Source: Gammaproteobacteria bacterium (GTDB taxonomy: Bacteria > Pseudomonadota > Gammaproteobacteria > Granulosicoccales > Granulosicoccaceae). Taken from it: DNA of 5,498 nt. Position 1 is the stretch's first letter, and each line of letters begins with the position of its first letter. Below, in pieces: positions 1 to 4,916 of the stretch. The DNA is taken from assembly GCA_003511825.1 (NCBI GenBank), contig DOIU01000494.1, positions 1 through 5,498 on the forward strand. Direction: 5' to 3'. Under the pieces are notes generated by a model. It was not told where the DNA came from and ran no database searches. It saw only the letters and a list, made by a program, of their open reading frames with translations. Position numbers and translations under genes: made by a program.

Positions 1-441
1 TTCCTCGACGCGGGAGAGAAAATCATCGCCAGTGCCCAGCGTGGAGATATTCGCGTGGGCGTGGCCATGGTCAATATCGACAGCTTTGCCCATCTCAATC
101 AACAGAAGGGCTCGGATGCGGGTGATCGCGTGTTGCGCGCCCTTGCTGAACGCTTGCAGCAAATGACGCGTGGCGCCGATCTGGTGGCGCGCGCTGAGGG
201 TGATGTCTTCCTATGTCTGTTTAATTGCGTCGGTCGTCATACGCTTTTGCCATTATTGAACCGTTTGCGGGAATCGATTGAGACGCAAGGGGTGTGGGTC
301 GGTGGCCAGCGCTTGGACGTCACGGTGTCCATCGGCGGCACCACGCGCCTAACGGCGGGGTTAACACCCATGCTCAAGCGTGCGCAACTGGCACTTGATC
401 AGGCGAGAAAAGACGGCCCGAATCGTTGCGTGTGTTTGTAG
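1..441 (+). CDS. GGDEF-domain protein, C-terminal part, degenerate active site (partial)
   Basis: The frame is open from the first base, so the N-terminus lies outside the window; 146 residues are visible. They follow the GGDEF (diguanylate cyclase) fold: NIDSFAHLN at residues 25-33 matches the family's DxDxFKxxN block, GSDAGD at 37-42 matches GHxxGD, and SIGGT begins the last strand. Active cyclases make c-di-GMP from two GTP. Here the signature is EGDVF (66-70) instead of GGDEF, and the first metal-binding Asp of the DxD block is Asn25. The guanine-contacting Asn33 and Asp42 are kept. An RxxD motif (RGAD, 57-60) sits exactly five residues before the signature, the spacing of the c-di-GMP inhibitory site. 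I infer that cyclase activity is lost and that the domain may instead bind c-di-GMP or act structurally. Any sensor or EAL domain would lie upstream and cannot be seen. Confidence 0.88.
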   Translation, partial: FLDAGEKIIASAQRGDIRVGVAMVNIDSFAHLNQQKGSDAGDRVLRALAERLQQMTRGADLVARAEGDVFLCLFNCVGRHTLLPLLNRLRESIETQGVWVGGQRLDVTVSIGGTTRLTAGLTPMLKRAQLALDQARKDGPNRCVCL

Positions 442-455
442 TGGCGCGTTGAGAT

Positions 456-482
456 GCCGGTGTTGCCGGCGGTGAGACCGCC
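456..482 (+). terminator. Possible terminator hairpins between convergent genes
   Basis: Two overlapping hairpins lie 15-40 bases after the stop of the GGDEF gene. One pairs GCCGG (456-460) with CCGGC (466-470). The other pairs GGCGGT (468-473) with ACCGCC (477-482) around a three-base loop. They share bases 468-470, so only one can form at a time. The second is followed by ATTGTTCC, which is only weakly T-rich. The position between convergent genes suits a terminator, but the poor U-tract makes this tentative. Confidence 0.35.
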
Positions 483-499
483 ATTGTTCCTGTGTAGAA

Positions 500-685
500 C
501 TACGTCAGCCGATTGCGGGTTTTGCCACAGCGTTCACACTTTTCGACGGTGACGAGCTTGCCGGATTTGACGTCAAAGCGATTGGTGGTTTCTGTTTTCC
601 ATTTGTGATGGTTGTTGCGACACAAGGTGTTCCCTTTGCGCTTATCCGCTGCTGATGGTCGTTTAAACGGTAAAATTTGTCCCAT
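500..685 (-). CDS. Small conserved zinc-ribbon-like protein (61 aa), function unknown
   Basis: This 61-residue basic protein begins MGQILPFKRP and has one N-terminal Cys22 followed by His26/His27, then a C-terminal CERCGK knuckle (Cys50, Cys53). Cys22, His27, Cys50 and Cys53 could bind one zinc. The layout (ILPFKRP start, KGNTLC, xHKW, FDVKxGKLVT, CxRCGK) matches, from memory, a short uncharacterised family of gammaproteobacteria; I know no demonstrated function. The start is fixed: the ATG at 685-683 is the first possible start after an in-frame stop at 694-692. No strong Shine-Dalgarno is visible. The gene follows the carbonic anhydrase gene on the same strand after 97 bases. A TATCAT -10-like box at 721-716 could give it its own promoter, but no good -35 accompanies it. 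A longer frame (505-714) covers the same DNA without recognisable features and is taken as a shadow. Confidence 0.8.
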   Translation of the reverse strand: MGQILPFKRPSAADKRKGNTLCRNNHHKWKTETTNRFDVKSGKLVTVEKCERCGKTRNRLT

Positions 686-786
686 ACGGATTTACCCAGT
701 AAGCCAATGCTCAAAATGATACCAAGACGAACCGTGTTTGGCGGTGGTGTGGATAAGCATTATCGCGATGCGTGAGACGGCAGCTC

Positions 787-1317
787 TTATTCAGTCAGGT
801 ATTGCGCCTTCAGGCGCACGTAATTCTCGGCAACATAGCGCAAGAAGGTTTTTTCTTCATCGTTGAGTGCCCGTTGCTTGCGAATGGGGCTCCCGACATA
901 CAAATAGCCGCTCTCGAGGTGTTTGCCGGGGCCGACAACGGCGCCCGCGCCAATCATGACGCCGTCTTCCACCACGGCTTTATCGAGTACGGTCGCGTTC
1001 ATGCCAATCATGACTTCGTTGCCAATGGTGCAGCCATGAACAATCGCACCATGCGCCACAGTCACGTAGTCTCCGATCGTGAGGGGGTTACCCCCGGGCG
1101 TGTAGTGACTGGCGTGTGTGACATGCAGGGTTGCGTTATCTTGAATGCTGGTGCAGCGTCCGACGCGGATGCGGTGTACATCCCCGCGAATGACGGCGCA
1201 TGGCCAGACCGAGCAGTCTTCACCCATCTCTACGTCGCCGATAACGACGGCGCTGGGGTCAACGTATGTGCTGTCTGCGATGACAGGCATGTGGGTATCA
1301 AAGGGGCGAAGCGTCAA
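787..1317 (-). CDS. Gamma-carbonic anhydrase-like left-handed beta-helix protein (YrdA family)
   Basis: The 176-residue product is a hexapeptide-repeat protein (VVIGDVEMGED, LTIGDY, CTIGNEVMIGMNA, VMIGAGAVV) ending in the usual helical tail after LYVGSP. The three zinc ligands of the gamma class are present: His65 in ATLH, His89 and His94 in AHGAIVH. The conserved Arg44 and Asp46 of IRGD and Gln59 of SIQD are also kept. It lacks the acidic loop that carries the proton-shuttle Glu of archaeal Cam, as is usual for YrdA/CaiE/PaaY relatives, so carbonic anhydrase activity is uncertain. The family forms cytosolic trimers. Start choice: TTG at 1317-1315 has AGGA nine bases upstream and gives a start (MTLRPF) that fits the family's length. 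A TTG at 1350 is also in frame, but it directly follows a stop and lies almost at the predicted transcription start. The ATG at 1290 would remove conserved N-terminal residues. Confidence 0.9.
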   Translation of the reverse strand: MTLRPFDTHMPVIADSTYVDPSAVVIGDVEMGEDCSVWPCAVIRGDVHRIRVGRCTSIQDNATLHVTHASHYTPGGNPLTIGDYVTVAHGAIVHGCTIGNEVMIGMNATVLDKAVVEDGVMIGAGAVVGPGKHLESGYLYVGSPIRKQRALNDEEKTFLRYVAENYVRLKAQYLTE

Positions 1318-1356
1318 GAGTGGTTGTCCTGCAAGTGAAGTCTGGATCAATCAAGG

Positions 1357-1367
1357 CGTATCATACG
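1357..1367. promoter_or_regulatory. Palindromic shared -10 element, candidate bidirectional promoter
   Basis: CGTATCATACG is a perfect palindrome around one central base. Read rightwards it gives TATCAT (1359-1364); read leftwards it gives TATGAT (1365-1360). Each matches five of six bases of the sigma-70 -10 consensus. Leftwards, GGGACT lies 17 bases upstream as a weak -35, giving transcription from about 1352 into the carbonic anhydrase gene. Rightwards, GTGAAG lies 18 bases upstream as a weak -35, giving a start near 1371 for the phospholipase D gene. The position between divergent genes fits. Both -35 boxes match only three of six bases, so activity is inferred. Confidence 0.4.
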
Positions 1368-1368
1368 A

Positions 1369-1396
1369 CGTTTTACGGGGACAGTCCCGTTAAACG
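1369..1396. promoter_or_regulatory. Inverted repeat, candidate operator in divergent control region
   Basis: CGTTTTACGGG (1369-1379) and CCCGTTAAACG (1386-1396) are inverted copies that match at ten of eleven positions, separated by six bases. On the leftward side the repeat covers the spacer and -35 region of the predicted carbonic anhydrase promoter; on the rightward side it begins at the predicted transcription start of the phospholipase D gene. A dimeric regulator bound here could control both. It does not look like a terminator, because no T-run follows the stem in either direction. I do not recognise the consensus. Confidence 0.4.
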
Positions 1397-1405
1397 CAAT
1401 CGGGA

Positions 1406-1482
1406 GTGAGTATGGCGATTAAACGGCGTCGACGAATCGCGGGTGAGTATGGCGATTAAACGGCGTCGACGAATCGCGGGTG
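1406..1482 (+). repeat. Perfect 37-bp tandem duplication across the phospholipase D gene start
   Basis: Bases 1406-1442 and 1443-1479 are identical over all 37 positions, and three more bases (1480-1482) continue the match. Each copy contains GTGAGT followed by ATG and the codons for AIKRRRRIA. The unit is not a multiple of three, so the two ATGs (1412 and 1449) are in different frames. The Shine-Dalgarno GGAG (1403-1406) lies mostly outside the repeated unit, so only the upstream ATG has it; the downstream ATG is preceded by GGGTGAGT. Perfect identity suggests a recent event or an assembly artefact. Confidence 0.95.
1412..1459 (+). CDS. Short leader reading frame created by the duplication (15 codons)
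   Basis: The upstream ATG opens MAIKRRRRIAGEYGD and then stops at TAA 1457-1459. Its first eleven codons are the original N-terminus of the phospholipase D protein; the rest is out-of-frame reading of the second copy. It has GGAG five bases before the ATG, a better Shine-Dalgarno than the real gene now has. Its stop lies eight bases beyond the downstream ATG (1449), an overlap that would allow ribosomes to terminate and restart there. It is probably not a functional peptide but may set how well the downstream gene is translated. Confidence 0.35.
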   Translation: MAIKRRRRIAGEYGD

Positions 1483-2888
1483 CATTGGCATTACTTGTGA
1501 TCGTGCTGCTCGTGGGTGTGCACCTGAGGCAAGATGTCTTGCCGCCCGGTTTGGCCCACGAGGGAGCCTGGTACCCTGCGGAAGATGTGCGCTTGTTGCG
1601 CGATGTGAGTTACGTCAACCAGGCGGGTGACCGCGTCCGTGAACACGAGATCTTTGCCGATGTCTTTCGCGTCATCGCTCGGGCCGAGAAGCGTATTCTC
1701 CTGGATATGTTTTTGTTCAACGCCTTTGGTGCGGAGACACTTCAAGAGCGTGATGCTTTATCGCAACGGCTCACGGACGCGTTGATTGCACGCAAACAGG
1801 CTGTGCCGGAGTTGCAAATCATCATGATCAGTGATCCGGTGAACACCGTCTACGGTGGCTTGGTATCGCCGCACTTCGAGGCCTTGCGTGCGGCAGGCAT
1901 TGAGGTTGTGGTGACACGTCTTGATGCCTTGCGCGACAGTAATCCCGCGTATTCTGCGTTTTGGCGGTTACTGATCAGCCCTTTCGGCAACGCACAGGCC
2001 GCGACCTTGCCCAGTCCTTTCAATGATGCGCGTGTCTCTGTGCGCAGCTGGTTGAGGTTGCTGAATTTCAAAGCCAATCACCGAAAACTGTTGGTCGCTG
2101 ACGGTCCTGATGGGCGATGGGTTGCCATTGTCTCATCGGCTAATCCTCACGACGGCAGCGCTGCGCACAGCAACGTAGCCGTGCGTTTTACAGGCCCTGC
2201 AGCCAGGGATGTGTTGCGCGCGGAGGCGGCTGTATTGCGACTCAGCGGTGTCGATGCACCGACCGTTCATCAGGATAGCGCAGGCCCAGTATCGTCCGAA
2301 ACGCCGCGTATTCAGGTCCTCAGCGAAGGGGCAATCAAGGCGGCGATCCTTGAGAATTTAGGTAGCAGTGGCGAGGGCGATGACGTCCGTCTGTGGATGT
2401 TCTATTTATCGGACCGCGATGTCATTGCTGCGTTGGTTGCGGCGAGGGAGCGCGGGGCGTCTGTGCGCGTGGTGCTTGATCCCAACAAAGACGCGTTTGG
2501 CCGAGAGAAAAACGGCATTCCCAATCGCCCTGTCGGAGCGGAGCTGAATCGCCACGGGGTGGCTGTGCGCTGGTGCCAGACTCGTGGTGAGCAATGTCAC
2601 GCAAAGATGCTGCTGGTGCGCTACGCCGATGGCGAAAGCCGGTTGCTGAGCGGGTCCGCCAATTTCACGCGTCGCAATCTCGACAATTACAACCTCGAGG
2701 CCAATGTCCATGTCGCCGGGCCACCGGACACCCCGGCATTGCAGCAAGCAGATGCACTGTTTGAGCGCGTCTGGCACAATCAGCAGAATCAGGGGCTATC
2801 GCTGGACTTCGAGGCATTTCGCGACGAGTCTGTCGTGAAGTACTGGACTTATCGTGTGATGGAGGCGACGGGTATCAGCACCTTTTGA
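1449..2888 (+). CDS. Membrane-anchored phospholipase D-superfamily protein
   Basis: The 479-residue product starts MAIKRRRR followed by a hydrophobic stretch at about 10-24, a positive-inside signal anchor that should place the rest in the periplasm. Two phospholipase D repeats follow. The first has a full HKD motif, NHRKLLVAD (His211, Lys213, Asp218), with SSAN at 229-232. The second has CHAKMLLVR (His384, Lys386), with Arg391 where Asp is expected, then GSAN at 402-405 and a YNLEANV tail. The linker carries DPNKDAFGREKNGIPNRP, which I recall from other bacterial proteins of this superfamily. The superfamily includes cardiolipin synthases, phospholipases and nucleases acting through a phospho-histidine intermediate; a lipid substrate fits the location but is inferred. 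Start: ATG 1449 is preferred. GTG 1443 would add only two residues, and ATG 1412 is out of frame. The Bcr/CflA-like gene follows on the same strand and is probably co-transcribed. Confidence 0.9.
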   Translation: MAIKRRRRIAGALALLVIVLLVGVHLRQDVLPPGLAHEGAWYPAEDVRLLRDVSYVNQAGDRVREHEIFADVFRVIARAEKRILLDMFLFNAFGAETLQERDALSQRLTDALIARKQAVPELQIIMISDPVNTVYGGLVSPHFEALRAAGIEVVVTRLDALRDSNPAYSAFWRLLISPFGNAQAATLPSPFNDARVSVRSWLRLLNFKANHRKLLVADGPDGRWVAIVSSANPHDGSAAHSNVAVRFTGPAARDVLRAEAAVLRLSGVDAPTVHQDSAGPVSSETPRIQVLSEGAIKAAILENLGSSGEGDDVRLWMFYLSDRDVIAALVAARERGASVRVVLDPNKDAFGREKNGIPNRPVGAELNRHGVAVRWCQTRGEQCHAKMLLVRYADGESRLLSGSANFTRRNLDNYNLEANVHVAGPPDTPALQQADALFERVWHNQQNQGLSLDFEAFRDESVVKYWTYRVMEATGISTF

Positions 2889-2947
2889 CCCGCCTGCCTG
2901 ATTGCCGGCCCATCGCCGTTCTCCATCGTGACAACAGACTCAAGCGT

Positions 2948-4150
2948 GTGAACAGACCCCTGGCGCAAAACGAATTCATTCTTCTGATGGCGATGCTGAT
3001 GTCCCTGGTGGCGTTGGCGATTGATGCCGTGATGCCGGCCTTGCCCGCCATCGCCGAAGACTTGGGCGCTCGCAGCATGAATGACCGTCAGTTGGTCATC
3101 TCCAGTCTGTTTTTTGGGTTGGCGATCGGGACGTTTATCTACGGTCCGATTTCAGATTCGGTGGGACGTAAACCGCCCATTTATGTGGGGTTTGCGTTAT
3201 TTGTCTTCGGTACGCTGATCAGTCTGTTTGCCAGTGACTTTTCTACCATGTTGCTCGGGCGGGTCTTGCAAGGTGTGGGCATAGCGGCACCGCGAATCGT
3301 TGCAAACGCGATTGTGAGAGACCTCTATCGCGGGCGCGATATGGCGAGGATCATGTCATTGATCATGGGGGTCTTCGTGATGGTGCCTGCACTCGCGCCG
3401 CTTATTGGCCAAGGCATGATGCTGCTCGGTGGCTGGCGTGCGATATTTGTGTCTTTTCTGGTGCTGAGTGCGCTGACCTTGATGTGGTTTAGCCTGCGTC
3501 AACCGGAGTCTCTGCCACCGACAAAACGCGCGCCTTTTTCTCTCAGTCACCTGATGTCAGCGTCGATGATCGTCATCAAGCAGCCTGTTGCACGAGGCTA
3601 CACCATTGCTATAGGGCTTGTTTTTGGGCCCTTCGTCGGGTATTTGAATTCCACCCAACAGATCCTGCAAGAGCTGTATGGCTTGGGTGATCGGTTTCCG
3701 TTGGTGTTTGCGTTGATAGCGGTGTTTTTTGGTATTGCATCTTATGCCAATGCCCGGCTCGTGATGCAGTGGGGGATGCGGGATTTGTCCTATAAGGCCT
3801 TATGGGCGTTATGTGTGGCGTCGGTTCTGTTTTTTCTGGTTGCGTGGGTGATGCAGGGCAAGCCGCCTTTGGTGCTGCTGATTCTGTACTTGGGGCTGAC
3901 GTTTTTCTGCGTGGCGATTTTATTTGGTAATTTGAATGCGATGGCGATGGAGCCGAAAGAACTCGGCGCCATCGCGGGTATCGCTGCGGCATTGATAGGC
4001 TCGGTGTCAACCCTGATCGCCGCGCCATTAGGCGGCTTGATCGGGCATCTGTATAACGAGACCGTGTTGCCGTTGGCAGGTGGTTTTGCCTTATCGGGTA
4101 GTGCAACCCTGGCAGTGTTTTACTTTGCTGAGAAACGCCCTAGCCCTTAA
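2948..4150 (+). CDS. MFS multidrug efflux transporter, Bcr/CflA-like
   Basis: From GTG 2948 the product is 400 residues with about twelve hydrophobic segments, the usual size of DHA1 drug:proton antiporters in the inner membrane. Family marks include D26 with PALP (30-33) in helix 1, motif A GPISDSVGRK (66-75), RVLQG (105-109) with RD (124-125) after helix 4, and a motif C-like stretch PALAPLIGQ (147-155). This pattern is closest to Bcr/CflA (bicyclomycin and chloramphenicol exporters); the actual substrate is unknown. Start: TTG 2885 overlaps the TGA of the preceding gene and would add 21 residues, but these are polar and unlike family N-termini. GTG 2948 puts helix 1 about ten residues from the start. 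Neither site has a good Shine-Dalgarno, so the choice is moderate. The gene lies 59 bases after the phospholipase D gene and is probably in the same transcript. Confidence 0.9.
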   Translation: MNRPLAQNEFILLMAMLMSLVALAIDAVMPALPAIAEDLGARSMNDRQLVISSLFFGLAIGTFIYGPISDSVGRKPPIYVGFALFVFGTLISLFASDFSTMLLGRVLQGVGIAAPRIVANAIVRDLYRGRDMARIMSLIMGVFVMVPALAPLIGQGMMLLGGWRAIFVSFLVLSALTLMWFSLRQPESLPPTKRAPFSLSHLMSASMIVIKQPVARGYTIAIGLVFGPFVGYLNSTQQILQELYGLGDRFPLVFALIAVFFGIASYANARLVMQWGMRDLSYKALWALCVASVLFFLVAWVMQGKPPLVLLILYLGLTFFCVAILFGNLNAMAMEPKELGAIAGIAAALIGSVSTLIAAPLGGLIGHLYNETVLPLAGGFALSGSATLAVFYFAEKRPSP

Positions 4151-4266
4151 AAAATCACGTGGCAGGTTGCTACCAAGCTCATCAGCACCAGCGCCTCGAG
4201 AGCCATGTGACTCCAGGGTATTTTGGGTGGGTTGCGAAATTCCAGTTTGGCCTGATATAACGTCAT
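4147..4266 (-). CDS. Candidate 39-residue single-helix membrane protein
   Basis: The frame begins MTLYQAKLEFRNPPKIPW and ends in a hydrophobic stretch (about residues 21-39) that includes ALEALVLMSLVATC. It could be a C-terminal tail anchor. The ATG (4266-4264) is preceded by AAGGGGA with six bases between GGGGA and the ATG, the best Shine-Dalgarno match I found in the window. The stop TAA (4149-4147) overlaps the stop of the convergent MFS gene, so the frame fills the gap exactly up to that gene. The next gene upstream on this strand, the Lar-like one, ends 121 bases away. I do not recognise the sequence. Short frames arise by chance, so support rests on the ribosome site, the amphipathic-then-hydrophobic layout and the tight packing. 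A competing frame of 64 codons (4091-4285) has no such ribosome site and runs well into the MFS gene. Confidence 0.5.
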   Translation of the reverse strand: MTLYQAKLEFRNPPKIPWSHMALEALVLMSLVATCHVIF

Positions 4267-4387
4267 GCGATGTCCCCTTGTTCATTGCGATATCCCTACT
4301 CTCAGGGAGGTCGGCTGGCGGAGGACAAAGCTGAGTGTTTCTACCCGCGCACAGGCGGTGAATGTGCGTACTGTGATCCGAGTGGCA

Positions 4388-4690
4388 CTAGCGGGTAGCC
4401 AGGCGGGAAACCATGCGTTTTAATTTGAGCAGTTTTGCACGTTGATTCCAAAGCTGCGCCATTCGGGCATACTTGTCAAGAATAGGGGCATTAGACAGAT
4501 CACCCAATAATTCTTGACTGCTCATGCTTTCTGCACAGTGATGGCAGCGAATATGGACAAAAGGCTGTCCGCTGGACAAGTTCGCTGTGTCATCTTCAAA
4601 CAATACATCAACCGCGTTGCCACAGCGTGGGCAGTGCTCCAGTGCCGTCAATTTATCCGCGCTGACGGGCAGGGGGTATGTGGGGTTCAT
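4388..4690 (-). CDS. Lar-like four-cysteine zinc-binding protein (100 aa)
   Basis: Two cysteine pairs, CPRCG (Cys20, Cys23) and RCHHC (Cys49, Cys52), can bind one zinc as a ribbon, and WNQR (81-84) follows after a helical stretch, with a basic tail (KLLKLKRM) at the end. CPxCG, then CxxC, then A-x-x-WNxR is the layout of the Lar restriction-alleviation family and related phage proteins; Lar modulates type I restriction in enterobacteria. The resemblance is from memory and motif level only, and the spacing between the pairs is longer than I expect. No restriction genes are in the window, so a general zinc-ribbon role is equally possible. The ATG (4690-4688) has GGAAC about six bases upstream. 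TATAAA at 4772-4767 could be its -10 box, though the matching -35 is poor. It lies 226 bases downstream of the phytase-like gene on the same strand, probably with its own promoter. Confidence 0.7.
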   Translation of the reverse strand: MNPTYPLPVSADKLTALEHCPRCGNAVDVLFEDDTANLSSGQPFVHIRCHHCAESMSSQELLGDLSNAPILDKYARMAQLWNQRAKLLKLKRMVSRLATR

Positions 4691-4865
4691 CGAGCGTTCC
4701 GTTCCTGTTTTTTCTTACAGGGTGTGGACTTTGGCGAACGTCGGATGACGACAATTCTCCAGAGTCTTTATAGGAGACGAGAGAGTTTACGAAGACCGCA
4801 GGGGAATTGAAACACGTACCCGGTAAATGGTAATAAAATGCCTGTTGTTTCGCGTGTTTACACCT

Positions 4866-4897
4866 CCCTCCCGGGCCGTTGCGCCGACCCGGAAGGG
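4866..4897 (-). other. GC-rich hairpin downstream of the phytase-like gene
   Basis: CCCTCCCGGG (4866-4875) pairs with CCCGGAAGGG (4888-4897) with one mismatch and a 12-base loop, starting 20 bases after the stop of the phytase-like gene. The position suits a terminator or a 3' stabilising hairpin, but no T-run follows on the minus strand, so a standard intrinsic terminator is not shown. The rest of the 226-base gap (4691-4916) contains only a possible TATAAA box; I see no gene in it. Confidence 0.4.
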
Positions 4898-4916
4898 GGA
4901 TGATGACGATGGAGGG

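Noticed and set aside
505..714. 69-codon minus-strand frame overlapping the 61-residue zinc-ribbon gene
   Set aside because: Same DNA in another frame; it lacks the conserved cysteine layout and any family resemblance.
772..1338. 188-codon + strand frame opposite the carbonic anhydrase-like gene
   Set aside because: It is antisense to a clearly recognisable hexapeptide-repeat protein; the regular codon pattern of that gene keeps the opposite frame open. No recognisable domain.
1369..1396. Reading the inverted repeat as an intrinsic terminator
   Set aside because: No T-run follows the stem in either direction, and it lies between divergent gene starts where a terminator is not expected.
3609..4106. 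165-codon minus-strand frame inside the MFS gene
   Set aside because: Antisense to a well-supported transporter; low-complexity Pro/Thr/Ser/Arg composition typical of a shadow frame.
4704..4721. CCTGT...ACAGG inverted repeat with a T-rich loop upstream of the Lar-like gene
   Set aside because: Only five base pairs with an eight-base loop; it is as likely to be chance as a regulatory site.
4514..4810. 98-codon + strand frame opposite the Lar-like gene
   Set aside because: It overlaps the four-cysteine protein, which has a fixed motif layout and a plausible ribosome site; the + frame has neither.
4838..4903. 21-codon + strand frame in the gap before the phytase-like gene
   Set aside because: No Shine-Dalgarno sequence and it spans the GC-rich hairpin; nothing supports translation.
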